Shown: positions 26,832 to 37,101, counted from the first letter of the stretch. The stretch: 64,000 bases of DNA from Affinundibacterium flavidum (GCF_014284175.1 NZ_JACOGA010000011.1:163998-227997), one strand, 5' to 3'. The notes: generated from the letters alone by a model not told the origin. Made by a program: numbers and translations.

Positions 26832-28229
26832 ATGCGCACCATGAAACATGCACCCGATCCTCAGTTAGACTCACTCCGCGTTCCTCCACATTCCATCGAA
26901 GCAGAACAGTCTGTTTTGGGTGGTTTGCTGCTGGATAATGCTGCTTGGGATAGGATTGCTGACTTTATTAGTGAAGAAGATTTTTATCGCTTTGATCATC
27001 GCTTAATTTTCCAAGCTATCGTTAAATTAATTAACTCATCACGTCCAGCCGATGTGATTACGGTGTTCGATTATTTGAACGCTGCGGGTAAAGCGGATGA
27101 TGCTGGTGGCTTAACTTACCTGAATGCGCTGGCGCAGAATACGCCATCGGCAGCGAATATTCGCCGCTATGCGGAAATTGTCCGGGATCGTGGTGTGCTG
27201 CGTAAGTTGATTACGGCTGCCGATGAGATTGCAGGGCAGGCCTTGAACCCTCAAGGTAAAGAAGTGAAGCAAATGCTAGACGAGGCCGAGGCAAAAATTT
27301 TTGCGATTGCGGAGGAGGGGTCTCGTGGTGCACAAGGCTTTCAGGCAATTCAACCCTTGCTTACACAAGTAGTCGAACGCATCGATGAGCTGTATAACCG
27401 TGACCATACCAGTGACATTACCGGCGTTCCAACAGGTTTTATCGATTTGGATCGCATGACTTCTGGCTTGCAACCTGGTGATTTGATCATTGTTGCAGGT
27501 CGTCCATCGATGGGTAAAACGGCGTTCTCTATCAATATCGGTGAGAACGTGGCAATTGATAGTGGGTTGCCGGTAGCAGTGTTCTCCATGGAAATGGGCG
27601 GCGCTCAGTTGGCTATGCGTATGCTGGGTTCGGTTGGTAAGTTGGATCAACATCGTTTGCGTACTGGTCGTTTGATTGATGAGGACTGGCCGCGTTTGAC
27701 CTACGCCATTCAAAAGATGAACGAAGCGCAGTTTTATATCGATGAAACGCCTGCTTTAAGTTCTATCGAATTGCGCGCACGTTCACGTAGATTGTCGCGT
27801 CAATGTGGCAAATTAGGATTGATTATTATCGATTACTTGCAGTTGATGGCCGGTAATTCTGGTGGCGAAAATCGTGCTACAGAGATCTCGGAAATTTCGC
27901 GGAGCATGAAGGGATTGGCAAAAGAATTGGGCTGTCCTGTCATCGCTTTATCGCAGTTAAATCGCTCGCTAGAACAGCGTCCAAATAAACGCCCGGTTAT
28001 GTCCGATTTGCGTGAATCTGGTGCGATTGAGCAAGATGCTGACGTGATTTTATTTATTTATCGCGACCAGGTTTATAACCCTGACTCGCCAGATAAAGGC
28101 ACAGCTGAAATTATTATTGGTAAGCAGCGTAATGGTCCAATCGGTAGTGTGCGCTTAAGCTTCTTGGGTGAATATACCAAGTTTGATAACTACATCGGAT
28201 CCTTGTCTGTTTATGGTGACAATGAATAG
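26832..28229 (+). CDS. dnaB: Replicative DNA helicase DnaB
   Basis: 465 residues. The N-terminal domain (SIEAEQSVLGGLLLDN) interacts with primase. The RecA-like C-terminal domain has Walker A GRPSMGKTAF, Walker B IIIDYLQLM and the arginine-finger region GKQRNGPIG. It forms a hexamer that unwinds DNA ahead of the replisome. The start may be ATG 26832 or the ATG three codons later. No intein is present. Confidence 0.97.
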   Translation: MRTMKHAPDPQLDSLRVPPHSIEAEQSVLGGLLLDNAAWDRIADFISEEDFYRFDHRLIFQAIVKLINSSRPADVITVFDYLNAAGKADDAGGLTYLNALAQNTPSAANIRRYAEIVRDRGVLRKLITAADEIAGQALNPQGKEVKQMLDEAEAKIFAIAEEGSRGAQGFQAIQPLLTQVVERIDELYNRDHTSDITGVPTGFIDLDRMTSGLQPGDLIIVAGRPSMGKTAFSINIGENVAIDSGLPVAVFSMEMGGAQLAMRMLGSVGKLDQHRLRTGRLIDEDWPRLTYAIQKMNEAQFYIDETPALSSIELRARSRRLSRQCGKLGLIIIDYLQLMAGNSGGENRATEISEISRSMKGLAKELGCPVIALSQLNRSLEQRPNKRPVMSDLRESGAIEQDADVILFIYRDQVYNPDSPDKGTAEIIIGKQRNGPIGSVRLSFLGEYTKFDNYIGSLSVYGDNE

Positions 28230-28350
28230 TTTGAATAATTGTTTTCGTAGTTCTTTTTTGCAGTAACCACTAAGTCAGATGATCTCCACGCTCCACTCTA
28301 CGGTGTGCGGAGGCTTATTATAAAAATTTTCTATTTTCAGGGAAATAAAA

Positions 28351-28977
28351 ATGTTTGGACGATTAATGCCCACCGAGGGTAAATTTTTTGACCTCTTTAA
28401 TCAACATGCGGAATTGTGCGTGAAGGGTTCAAAAGAGATGGTCGCTTTGATGACCAATTTTGATGACTTGGAAATTCGTGTGCATGCTATTGAAGGTATT
28501 GAAAAGCAAGCTGATGCAGTCACTTATGCAGCGATTGAACTGTTGCATAAGACTTTTATTACGCCGATTGATCGTGATGACATCCACAAATTAATTACTA
28601 GAATGGACGATATTCTGGATTTGTTGGAAGATGCAGCGCAAACGATTTCTTTATACGATATTCGTGAAATTACCCCAGAAGCTCAACGACTCGCGGAATT
28701 GTGCCTGGCCTGTGCGTTGAAAGTAAAAGAAGCGGTTGCGCTTTTACATAACATGGATAACTCACGCCAAATTTTGACGATTTGCGAAGAAATTGATCGC
28801 CTCGAATCAGATGCTGATCATGTAATGCGCGCAGCAATGTCAAAGCTGTTCCGCGATGAGCCAGACGTTCGTAATTTGATTAAACTAAAAGCGATTTACG
28901 AAATTCTCGAAACTGTGACCGACCGCTGTGAAGATGTTGCGAACATTATCGAAGGAATTATTGTTGAAAATGCCTAA
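28351..28977 (+). CDS. DUF47/PhoU-like phosphate transport regulator
   Basis: 208 residues, mostly alpha-helical, of the DUF47 family (PhoU-like domain). Acidic/metal-binding patches typical of PhoU-like bundles are seen (E-x-x-x-D in EKQADAVTYA and EIDRLESDADHVMR). It precedes the Pit transporter gene by 68 bp, the usual pairing, and probably modulates the transporter. GGGAAATAAAA precedes the ATG. Confidence 0.9.
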   Translation: MFGRLMPTEGKFFDLFNQHAELCVKGSKEMVALMTNFDDLEIRVHAIEGIEKQADAVTYAAIELLHKTFITPIDRDDIHKLITRMDDILDLLEDAAQTISLYDIREITPEAQRLAELCLACALKVKEAVALLHNMDNSRQILTICEEIDRLESDADHVMRAAMSKLFRDEPDVRNLIKLKAIYEILETVTDRCEDVANIIEGIIVENA

Positions 28978-29045
28978 GTGGTGTTTCATCCCTTCATATT
29001 GATTGCTTCTTTTTTCTATAGAAGAAACTCACGAGAGAATTTACT

Positions 29046-30047
29046 ATGCATATGAGTCTATATGTCATCATTTTATTGGTGGTATTAGCATTATTGTTTG
29101 ATTTCATGAACGGCTTTCATGATGCCGCGAATGCTATTGCGACTGTGGTATCAACAGGCGTGTTGAAACCGAGTCAAGCCGTGGCCATGGCTGCTTTGTT
29201 TAATGTTTTAGCCTTTTTTGTTTTTAACCTTTCGGTCGCAAAAACGATTGGTAAAGGTACGATCGATCCTCACATCATTGATCATTATGTGATTTTTGGT
29301 GCATTGGTTGGTGCGATTTTTTGGAATTTGGTTACTTGGTATTTCGGAATTCCATCTTCTTCTTCACATGCATTGATTGGCGGTTTGATCGGTGCTGCTG
29401 TAGCGAAAGAAGGTACAGATGCACTGATCGCCGCAGGCCTGTATAAAATTATCTTGTTCATCGTATTGTCGCCCTTGTTAGGATTCGTATTGGGTTCACT
29501 GATGATGTTGATTGTGTCGTGGATTTTCGTTAAATCAACCCCTTTAAAGGTTGATAAATGGTTCCGTAGACTGCAATTGGTCTCAGCTTCGGTGTTTAGT
29601 CTCGGTCATGGTGGTAACGATGCGCAAAAGACCATGGGTATTATCTGGATGCTTTTGATTGCGGCAGGGTATTCAAATGCGAGTGACTTGGCACCACCTA
29701 CATGGGTTGTTTATTCTTGTTATGCGGCGATTGGCGCTGGAACATTGTTCGGCGGGTGGCGCATTGTGAAGACGATGGGGCAAAAAATCACAAAATTAAA
29801 ACCTGTAGGGGGATTCTGTGCTGAAACAGGTGGTGCCGCGACATTAATCATGGCCACCGTATTTGGTATCCCGGTATCGACTACGCATACCATTACTGGT
29901 GCGATTGTTGGCGTTGGTTCCTCACAAAAAATGTCTGCTGTACGTTGGGGGGTTGCGGGCAATATTGTCTGGGCGTGGATTTTGACGATCCCAGCTTCTG
30001 CGTTTGTTGCCGCGGTCGCTTGGTGGATTGGTACAAAAATACTCTAG
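29046..30047 (+). CDS. Low-affinity inorganic phosphate transporter (Pit family)
   Basis: 333 residues with about ten membrane segments. The duplicated PiT signature appears as FDFMNGFHDAANAIATVVST near the N-terminus and GHGGNDAQKTMGI in the middle. GIPSSSSHALIGG and GIPVSTTHTITGA are the matching second motifs of each half. It carries phosphate, probably as a metal-phosphate complex, with protons or sodium. It sits in an operon with the DUF47 gene and is followed by a terminator. Confidence 0.95.
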   Translation: MHMSLYVIILLVVLALLFDFMNGFHDAANAIATVVSTGVLKPSQAVAMAALFNVLAFFVFNLSVAKTIGKGTIDPHIIDHYVIFGALVGAIFWNLVTWYFGIPSSSSHALIGGLIGAAVAKEGTDALIAAGLYKIILFIVLSPLLGFVLGSLMMLIVSWIFVKSTPLKVDKWFRRLQLVSASVFSLGHGGNDAQKTMGIIWMLLIAAGYSNASDLAPPTWVVYSCYAAIGAGTLFGGWRIVKTMGQKITKLKPVGGFCAETGGAATLIMATVFGIPVSTTHTITGAIVGVGSSQKMSAVRWGVAGNIVWAWILTIPASAFVAAVAWWIGTKIL

Positions 30048-30066
30048 TTCGTACCATCTTAGAGAT

Positions 30067-30098
30067 AAAAAAACCGAGATCAAAATCTCGGTTTTTTT
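30067..30098. terminator. Bidirectional terminator after the Pit gene
   Basis: AAAAACCGAGAT/ATCTCGGTTTTT stem with a four-base loop, flanked by A and T runs, serving also the convergent gene at 30114. Confidence 0.9.
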
Positions 30099-30113
30099 AT
30101 ACTTACTGATGAT

Positions 30114-30812
30114 TTATTTGTAGCGATATCCGAATTTACTTTGTATTTCTCCTAAGCATGACCATGTGACTTTGTTGATATTTTCTTCTGAATCCAATTC
30201 TTTCTGCAGCATTTGTACTTTTGCGAATTCAGCTTTAATTAATGGACGCCATATTTCATCAATTTCCGCTTCAAGCATTTGTCTGGCTGAATTGTTATTT
30301 GCATAAATTGGTTTCCCAAGAAAGCGTCTCTCCATCAGATCTTTGATCGTATTTCCAATAAGCTGTAAGCTATTTTGATGAAGTACAACGTGTTGCATTT
30401 CATGTTCAAGTATAGAGTTGTAAGAGCAAGAGCCTTCGGCAAACTCATTTCCTATGTAAACCTGTATCGGCTCGTAGCTAAGTTGAATTTTTATTTTCGC
30501 TGCGAAACACTCTCCTTCTTTGGTCAAGTCTTCCCACACAGGGCCAGCGATATCGATGGCAGTTTTTGATTCAAGTGAAGTTAGACCAACAACAAAATCA
30601 CCAGCTAATGAGCTTCGGCTTTTAATATTCAAAGTTCTGCTGGAATATTGAGTACTTACTAAAAAGCCACGTTCATTTGTAGTAACAAAAATTTCGGTCT
30701 TTTCATTATTTGATTCACAGCGATTCAGTGAGGTCTTGCTGTTGTCGGCAAAAGCGGTCGAAATTGTTAAAAAAAATAAAATCCAGGATGTAGTGAGTGC
30801 TTTTATTATCAT
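30114..30812 (-). CDS. Secreted protein with an HExxH zinc-peptidase-like motif
   Basis: 232 residues, family not recognised by name. A clear signal peptide ends AFA/DNS near residue 22. His137-Glu138-Met-Gln-His141 (LEHEMQHVV) is a HExxH motif inside a predicted helix; further acidic residues follow in MLEAEIDEIW (about 188-197), which could supply the third zinc ligand. It resembles the small predicted periplasmic Zn-dependent proteases of the DUF922 sort, but I cannot assign it. Cysteines near residues 32, 102, 129 and 224 could form disulfides. It is transcribed alone, convergent with the Pit gene and separate from the LytTR pair. Confidence 0.65.
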   Translation of the reverse strand: MIIKALTTSWILFFLTISTAFADNSKTSLNRCESNNEKTEIFVTTNERGFLVSTQYSSRTLNIKSRSSLAGDFVVGLTSLESKTAIDIAGPVWEDLTKEGECFAAKIKIQLSYEPIQVYIGNEFAEGSCSYNSILEHEMQHVVLHQNSLQLIGNTIKDLMERRFLGKPIYANNNSARQMLEAEIDEIWRPLIKAEFAKVQMLQKELDSEENINKVTWSCLGEIQSKFGYRYK

Positions 30813-30858
30813 GGTAATTCCATTGTAATTTTCTCTTGACTAGCGATGCCCTGTATAT

Positions 30859-31617
30859 TCACATCTGTTTAAATAAATGCACAAAACTGCGGCTGACTTC
30901 GAGTTTTTCAGTTAAGCCCTTAATTTGTACTAAATGGCGACCGCGCATATCGCGCACAACGCCTGAAATTGCTTTTGAATTGACTAAGGTTGAACGATGA
31001 ATTTGCCAGAACAAGTGTGGGTCTAATTCCTCTGCCAGATCGCGCACTGGCTTACGAATTAAAGCTTCATAGGTTGCAGTTTGTACGCGCGTATATTTTT
31101 CGTCTGATTGGAAAAAAAGTATGTCCTCGACTGGAATCAGGCGCAACTCTTGACCGATAGAAGCTTGTATCCACTGCAGATAATTCGGTTTCGGCGCTAT
31201 TCCTAATTGTTTGGCTAATTGTGCCAACATGTTGCTCATGTCATTCGGTTCGGTCGCCGTATTTAAACGTGTTTTTAGACGCTCGACTGTTTTTGTCAGA
31301 CGTTCGGTATCGGCAGGTTTTAATACATAGTCGACCGCGCCCTGATCGAAGGCTTCGACAGCGTATTGATCGTAGGCGGTAATGAATACGATATGCGCTT
31401 TGGTGCCGATTTCTTTAGCTGCCTCTAAACCTGTTTTAGCGGGCATACGAATGTCTAAGAAAGCTAAATCTGGTTTGAGCGTTTCAACTAACTGAATGGC
31501 TTCTTCGCCATTTTTGGCTTCATCCAATATTTCTAATTCTGGCCAGACTTGTTGTAGTCTCAGGCGTAACTGATCACGCATCAGTCTTTCATCGTCGGCG
31601 ATAATTGCGGTCGGCAT
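30859..31617 (-). CDS. LytTR-family response regulator (AlgR/LytR-like)
   Basis: 252 residues: receiver domain (about 1-120) with the acidic pair Asp8-Asp9, phospho-acceptor Asp55 (FLDIRMP) and Lys in VLKPAD, then a LytTR DNA-binding domain (about 145-250; LRLIPVEDILFFQSDEKYT). LytTR proteins bind DNA with beta-strands and often control surface or fimbrial functions. It follows the LytS-type kinase gene by 35 bp and is its likely partner. Confidence 0.93.
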   Translation of the reverse strand: MPTAIIADDERLMRDQLRLRLQQVWPELEILDEAKNGEEAIQLVETLKPDLAFLDIRMPAKTGLEAAKEIGTKAHIVFITAYDQYAVEAFDQGAVDYVLKPADTERLTKTVERLKTRLNTATEPNDMSNMLAQLAKQLGIAPKPNYLQWIQASIGQELRLIPVEDILFFQSDEKYTRVQTATYEALIRKPVRDLAEELDPHLFWQIHRSTLVNSKAISGVVRDMRGRHLVQIKGLTEKLEVSRSFVHLFKQM

Positions 31618-31652
31618 ATTTCTCTTTCAAATAGTATTGTTCTACAACTCTA

Positions 31653-32975
31653 TCATTTGGCAATTTCGTAAGGTATCTCTATGGTAACGCAGACACCACT
31701 TGGTTGGTTAGGGGAAATTACCATTTGTGCTTTATCTTTGTAAATTAATTTGAGTCGTTCGCGAATATTTTGCAAGCCTAAACCTGTGCCGTTACTTGGT
31801 ACTGCACCAAATCCTAAGCCATCATCACTTACAGTCACCCGCAATTTGTCCTGTAGATGCTCTGCGCGAAATTGCAAAGTGCCACCTTCTGTTTTTACTT
31901 CTAAACCATGTTTGATGGAGTTTTCTACCAGCGATTGCAACATCATTGGTGGGAAGCTAGCTTTGCGTAAGTCGTCAGGCATGATGAAATCAATATTCAG
32001 GCGTTCTTCCATGCGCATTTTTAGCAGTTCAAGGTAGGCTTTGACCATATCCGCTTCACGCCCCAGATTTGTTTTTGCGGCGTTCTCGCGCATTTGCGGT
32101 AGCACCGCACGCAGGTAGGCAATCAGGCTTCTTTGCATTTTTGCTGCTCGTGGGGGATCGGTTTCGATGAGAAATTCGACTGAAGCTAAAGTATTGAATA
32201 AAAAATGTGGTTCAACCTGCGCTTGCATCATTTGCATTTGTGCTTCGCTGACCTGACGTAATAAAGATTCGCGTTCGGCCGTCGCGTTGGCTTGTTTGGC
32301 TTGTTCTTCTGCGCGTACCTTGCCACCGAGCAGCGCTTTCATCCCAAAGAGACCAAAGACCAATAGGAGTACAAAATTTTGAAACCAGCGCGATGATTTG
32401 GTTTTTTCTTCGTCAGTTGCTTCGGCCGCTGCATCTGCCGCGGCGCGTTCCATCTCAGCACGAATTTCTCTCGCTACCTCTTTAGGAAGTTTGATGTGGA
32501 CATCGTCTTTGCCAAAAGTGATTCCTGGTAACTCGGAGTTCTTAGTTGTTTCCGGCAGACTGCTCACTGCCGATTCGACTTTTGAGGCGATTTTTTCTTG
32601 GTTTTCATCGACCACTTGCCAACCCGAGCCATCAATGTCGACGCGTTTTTGACTGCCAAGTTTTTCGGGTGTCTTAATGCGAATGCCCGTATTGTCAATT
32701 TCAAATTTCTTGTCATCAATCGCAATGCTGCTGCTTGAGGCTGGTGTGGCTTTCTTGCTGGCCTTTGAGACTTTTTTGACCTGTTTGGCCTCATCTGATG
32801 AGAAGAAGGTATTTTGAATAATGTCCGCAGACGCTAAGAGCAATACTGCGAATAGAAAGAACTTCCACCACGATAATTTACTTACCCAGGTTGCGGTTTT
32901 GTCAAAGGCAATATTAAGCCAAGTCAAGGTGTTGCGAATGACGAGCTTGAGGGTTTCAATAGTTTTTGGATCCAT
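31653..32975 (-). CDS. LytS/AlgZ-type sensor histidine kinase
   Basis: 440 residues. One membrane segment lies near residues 37-58 and another near 198-217, with an extracytoplasmic region of about 140 residues between them. That region is rich in Ser, Lys and Glu and has two KLPKEV/KTPEKLG-like strands. A helical linker leads to the His_kinase domain (PF06580 type) with His257 in VEPHFLFNTLAS, then HATPase with NSIKHG, DDGLGFG and GTGLGLQNIRERL. It pairs with the LytTR regulator downstream. The upstream gap 32976-33290 has no gene and no clear signal beyond loose TGTCAT repeats. Confidence 0.93.
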   Translation of the reverse strand: MDPKTIETLKLVIRNTLTWLNIAFDKTATWVSKLSWWKFFLFAVLLLASADIIQNTFFSSDEAKQVKKVSKASKKATPASSSSIAIDDKKFEIDNTGIRIKTPEKLGSQKRVDIDGSGWQVVDENQEKIASKVESAVSSLPETTKNSELPGITFGKDDVHIKLPKEVAREIRAEMERAAADAAAEATDEEKTKSSRWFQNFVLLLVFGLFGMKALLGGKVRAEEQAKQANATAERESLLRQVSEAQMQMMQAQVEPHFLFNTLASVEFLIETDPPRAAKMQRSLIAYLRAVLPQMRENAAKTNLGREADMVKAYLELLKMRMEERLNIDFIMPDDLRKASFPPMMLQSLVENSIKHGLEVKTEGGTLQFRAEHLQDKLRVTVSDDGLGFGAVPSNGTGLGLQNIRERLKLIYKDKAQMVISPNQPSGVCVTIEIPYEIAK

Positions 32976-33290
32976 GATGGTCGATCATTTGGGTTGTAGC
33001 GTATGTCAGTAGAAGTGCATCGCCGCATCGTAATTTTTTGCGTCGTAAGTCCACTGTAATGGAAAGAGGGTGGTACTTGAGGGAAATTGCGATGACCTGC
33101 CAGATTCTAGGTATAGACCGAAAAATAGACGATCTTTATAGGTCGTTGGAGCAGTGAATTGTGCTTACGCCATAATTACCGTGATATTGGAATAATATTC
33201 ATTGTCGTCATGGTGTGTAATAGTTTGTCATGGTTTTATCACTGCCTGGTTGTCATTGTAAATTGTTGGCATGCAGGATCTCACCTCCAA

Positions 33291-35522
33291 TTATTTTTTT
33301 GCAAGCCAAACTCGTAAATCCTCTTTCGTTAGTGGCCTTGCATAGAGGTAGCCTTGTGCAAGATGGCAGCCGTAGGACATCAATGTGTCTGCTTGCTGTT
33401 CAGTTTCTACACCTTCTGCAATAACCTTGATGTTGAGACTTTGACTTAATTGGACAATCATTTTTGCGATGCTGCCATCACCAGACTTATCGCCGATTTC
33501 ATTAACAAAAGCGCGATCAATTTTTAGTTTATCAACATTTAATTTTTGCAGATGACTAAGAGATGAAAAGCCAGTGCCAAAATCATCAATGGAGACTTGC
33601 GCGCCAAGACGTTTTATATGATGCAGCGTACGGATCAAGAGCTCGGGATCGGTCATTGCCATTGATTCAGTAATCTCAAGTTCTACGCATTGCGCAGGTG
33701 CTTGTGTGTCAAGTAACGCACGCTCTAGGCTTTGCAAAAATAAAGGATGAGAGAATTGCGCTTGCGATACATTGATCGCCATTTTGAAATCCGTAAACCC
33801 TGCTTTGTGCAAGTCAACCAATTCAAAACAGGCGCTACGCAAAACCCATTCGCCAATATCAACGATTAATCCAGAGTATTCGGCAATCGGGATGAATTGA
33901 TCGGGCGGTACAAACTGGCCATCTTCTGTCTTCCAGCGCAATAAAGCTTCGGCACCCACTGCACGTTCAGTGCGCATATCAATTTGCGGTTGATAGACAA
34001 CAAATAATCTTTCGTTCTCAAATGCTGCCCGCAAGGCATGCATCATCCGTACGCGTTCACGAATTTCAACACCCATATCTACCGTAAAGTAGCTATATGA
34101 CGAACGTTGGTGTGATTTCGCTCGCTTTAAGGCAATGTTGGTGTCTTTGAGGGCGTCTGAGCTGCCGCCATCATAATTTCCCAGTCGTACTAATCCTATC
34201 GTTGAGGATAGTTGCACGTCTTGCTGATCTACATTAAACGGTAATTGAAATACGCTAGAGATATTGTCTGGATTTACCAATGATTCATCACCGAGTAATG
34301 CAAACGTATCACCGCCGACGCGAGCCAAATGACAGGATGTGCCGAAGTGCGCTAACAGTTTCTTGGCGACTGCACAAAGGAGTAAATCGCCAAATTGATG
34401 CCCCAATGCGTCATTTGTCTCTGCGAAGTGATCAATATCAATTAAAGAAAGGACGGTCTTTTCTCTACCGGGAGAAATAAGTGTTTCATTTAATGTTTGT
34501 AGCAACTTCAGGCGATTTGCTAATCCTGTCAAAGGATCGAAGTAGGCGTACTTATGTAGCCGGGAAGTTAACATTACATTGTTGAGCCCAACTGCAACGT
34601 TACTGCAAAATACATCAATCAGACGTTTGTCTAGTTCATTCAACGGAGTTTGAAGATATACACAAACACTTCGTTGCCCCAAATTTTCAAAAAATAAAAC
34701 GGTAGAAGTAAGGGCGTAAATATTTTTCTTGGCGAGAAGACTTTCTTGAATAATTTCACGAATCTCAGGATTGTCGATCTTCGCTATTTTCTGCTCAATC
34801 AGTGGAGTGAAGCTGTGGCTGCCGGCAATAATGTTGAAATCAGCGCTGTCATGTGAGTCACCATCATCGCTTGAATTGCACACCAAGCCTTCAATTTTTC
34901 TGCCCAGTAAATTGACTATTTGTTGCAAAACGCCGGCTGCGAAATTTTGCATACCTTTTTGCGACATCAATTCTGTGCTGGCGTTGACGATGAGTTCTAA
35001 CCCGCGTTGATTAGCAGTGATTGAGCAAATTTGTTCGTATGAGCGAATTGCCGAAGTGACCGTGGTGTAAAGTTTGGTGCGAGTCAGTTCAGACTTGGTT
35101 TTGTAATCGTTAATGTCGTAATCGCGGATTGCGTCTATTTCTGGCGCATAGCCAGGTTGACCTGTACGTAGAATAATGCGAACGTCGTGCAGCCCTAAAG
35201 TCTTACGCACATAATTGACGAGTGTGAGACCTGCGTCTTCTTGCTCCATTACCACATCGAGCAAAATAACAGCAATATTGGACTCATGAGCCAGAATTTC
35301 TCTGGCCTCAGTAGCGGAATAGGCGTGTAAGAAACTTAATGACCGATTTTGAATTTCAAGATTGCCTAGTGCAAACATAGTCGCAGAGTGGACATCTGGA
35401 TCATCGTCAATAATCATTACGCGCCAATTTGGCTGCGGCGTATGGCTATCGGCTAAGTGATCCCCACTTAGTTCATCCATGAAGACTAGAGCATCGTCAT
35501 TGGCATGATTCATTTCGCTCAT
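33291..35522 (-). CDS. Response regulator with DUF3369, degenerate GGDEF and EAL domains (c-di-GMP phosphodiesterase)
   Basis: 743 residues. A receiver domain (about 34-160; Asp89 in VILLDVVME) is followed by a DUF3369 domain (about 160-320), a GGDEF domain (about 330-480) and an EAL domain (about 490-740). The GGDEF site reads GGDTF, so diguanylate cyclase activity is doubtful. The EAL domain keeps GAEALLRW, EITES and IDDFGTGFSS, all expected of an active phosphodiesterase. It likely lowers c-di-GMP on phosphorylation, affecting motility or biofilm. No kinase is adjacent in the same orientation; the LytS pair lies downstream. GGAG stands 11 bases before the ATG. Confidence 0.92.
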   Translation of the reverse strand: MSEMNHANDDALVFMDELSGDHLADSHTPQPNWRVMIIDDDPDVHSATMFALGNLEIQNRSLSFLHAYSATEAREILAHESNIAVILLDVVMEQEDAGLTLVNYVRKTLGLHDVRIILRTGQPGYAPEIDAIRDYDINDYKTKSELTRTKLYTTVTSAIRSYEQICSITANQRGLELIVNASTELMSQKGMQNFAAGVLQQIVNLLGRKIEGLVCNSSDDGDSHDSADFNIIAGSHSFTPLIEQKIAKIDNPEIREIIQESLLAKKNIYALTSTVLFFENLGQRSVCVYLQTPLNELDKRLIDVFCSNVAVGLNNVMLTSRLHKYAYFDPLTGLANRLKLLQTLNETLISPGREKTVLSLIDIDHFAETNDALGHQFGDLLLCAVAKKLLAHFGTSCHLARVGGDTFALLGDESLVNPDNISSVFQLPFNVDQQDVQLSSTIGLVRLGNYDGGSSDALKDTNIALKRAKSHQRSSYSYFTVDMGVEIRERVRMMHALRAAFENERLFVVYQPQIDMRTERAVGAEALLRWKTEDGQFVPPDQFIPIAEYSGLIVDIGEWVLRSACFELVDLHKAGFTDFKMAINVSQAQFSHPLFLQSLERALLDTQAPAQCVELEITESMAMTDPELLIRTLHHIKRLGAQVSIDDFGTGFSSLSHLQKLNVDKLKIDRAFVNEIGDKSGDGSIAKMIVQLSQSLNIKVIAEGVETEQQADTLMSYGCHLAQGYLYARPLTKEDLRVWLAKK

Positions 35523-35773
35523 CTGTGTTCAAGCTCCAGTGGAGGTGGTAATGTTTTTATTGTAAATTTTTTGCATTTTTCATCGATTAGTCGTGATGAG
35601 TGTTTCTCCAGTATAAAACAACTAGTGATAAATAAACTGTTGGTTTGGTGCAAATGTTCAGTTTAATTTGTTTTTTTCATGGATTCACTCGGAGTTTATG
35701 TTGTTGATCTCTGAAGATTCGAGTTAAGGCTGATAAAATGTGCTTAATTTTTATATTTTTATAGTGAAAAGAC

Positions 35774-36853
35774 ATGTCTGGAAATACCTTTGGTACCTTG
35801 TTTACAGTAACAACTTTCGGTGAGTCTCACGGGCCAGCGATAGGTTGCATCATTGACGGTTGTCCTCCTGGTCTGGAATTGAGTGAAGCGGATATTCAGC
35901 CCGAACTCGATAGACGAAAACCTGGTACTTCCCGCCACGTGACACAGCGTCAAGAAGCTGATCGAGTTGAGATATTGTCCGGTGTGTATGAGGGTAAGAC
36001 GACAGGTACGCCGATCGCGTTACTTATTCGCAACGAAGATCAACGCAGCAAAGATTACGGAAATATTGTTGAAACCTTTCGGCCAGGTCATGCCGATTTC
36101 ACCTATTGGAATAAATACGGTATTCGTGATCCTCGTGGTGGTGGTCGTTCTTCTGCCAGATTGACGGCGCCCGTCGTAGGTGCGGCTGCCATTGCAAAAA
36201 AATGGCTGTTTCAGAAGTTTGGTACTACCTTTAATGGTGGTATGACTCAGCTCGGCGACATTGCGATTCCATTTTCTTCGTGGGAGTTTACCGCGCAAAA
36301 TCCTTTTTTTGCGCCGACTAATGATGCTGAAGTTATCGCAAACTTAGAAGCCTACATGGATAATTTGCGCAAAGATGGTGACTCCATTGGTGCGCGTATT
36401 GACGTTGTTGCAAATAATGTACCGGTTGGTCTGGGTGAGCCTATCTACGATAAATTAGACGCTGAGATCGCTTATGCGATGATGGGTATTAATGCTGTCA
36501 AAGGTGTAGAGATTGGCGCGGGTTTTGCCTCAATTGCGCAGCGCGGCTCTGAGCATGGCGATGAAATTACTGCAGAAGGATTTCAAACGAATAATTCCGG
36601 TGGCATCTTGGGTGGGATTTCAACCGGCCAAGAGATTCGTGTTTCGATGGCGATCAAGCCAACTTCATCGATACGAACTCCTAAGCGCTCGATAGATAAG
36701 CTCGGTAATCCTGTCATGGTAGAGACCTTTGGTCGCCACGACCCTTGTGTTGGTATTCGAGCGACGCCAATCGCTGAGGCAATGTTGGCCTTAGTATTAA
36801 TGGATCATGCTCTACGTCATCGCGCGCAATGTGCAGATGTGCGGATAAATTAA
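35774..36853 (+). CDS. aroC: Chorismate synthase
   Basis: 359 residues with all three family signatures: [18 protein letters not shown] at the start, GRSSARLTA in the middle and KPTSSIRTP near the C-terminus. It converts EPSP to chorismate using reduced FMN, the last common step to aromatic amino acids and folate. It stands alone, with a 250-bp A+T-rich gap upstream containing no recognised feature. Confidence 0.98.
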   Translation: MSGNTFGTLFTVTTFGESHGPAIGCIIDGCPPGLELSEADIQPELDRRKPGTSRHVTQRQEADRVEILSGVYEGKTTGTPIALLIRNEDQRSKDYGNIVETFRPGHADFTYWNKYGIRDPRGGGRSSARLTAPVVGAAAIAKKWLFQKFGTTFNGGMTQLGDIAIPFSSWEFTAQNPFFAPTNDAEVIANLEAYMDNLRKDGDSIGARIDVVANNVPVGLGEPIYDKLDAEIAYAMMGINAVKGVEIGAGFASIAQRGSEHGDEITAEGFQTNNSGGILGGISTGQEIRVSMAIKPTSSIRTPKRSIDKLGNPVMVETFGRHDPCVGIRATPIAEAMLALVLMDHALRHRAQCADVRIN

Positions 36854-37071
36854 CTTATCAAACTCAGCTGCTTTTCAAAAGGCTAATGAATGAAGTGAAA
36901 TTTCCATTTTCACTTCATTTTTGAGAAAAATTTCCCAAATAATAAGCGGCGATCTGTCTGGATAATGATAATTTTTGGATTTATGTTTTGTAAAATTCAA
37001 AATTATTGAATTTTATTTTGGTAATTTGCTTCTGAAAAAAATGGTTTAGACGGTTTTGCGTTGCACAATTG

Positions 37072-37101
37072 TGGCATAATCAAAAGCTGCTTTTCAGCTT
37101 T
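37072..37101 (+). promoter_or_regulatory. Extended -10 promoter candidate and 5' hairpin before leuC
   Basis: TGGCATAAT (37072-37080) is an extended -10 element. It is followed at once by a perfect hairpin AAAGCTG-CTTTT-CAGCTTT (37083-37101), which would lie at the very 5' end of the leuC mRNA. No good -35 is seen. The rest of the aroC-leuC gap is A+T-rich with no other feature. Confidence 0.4.
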
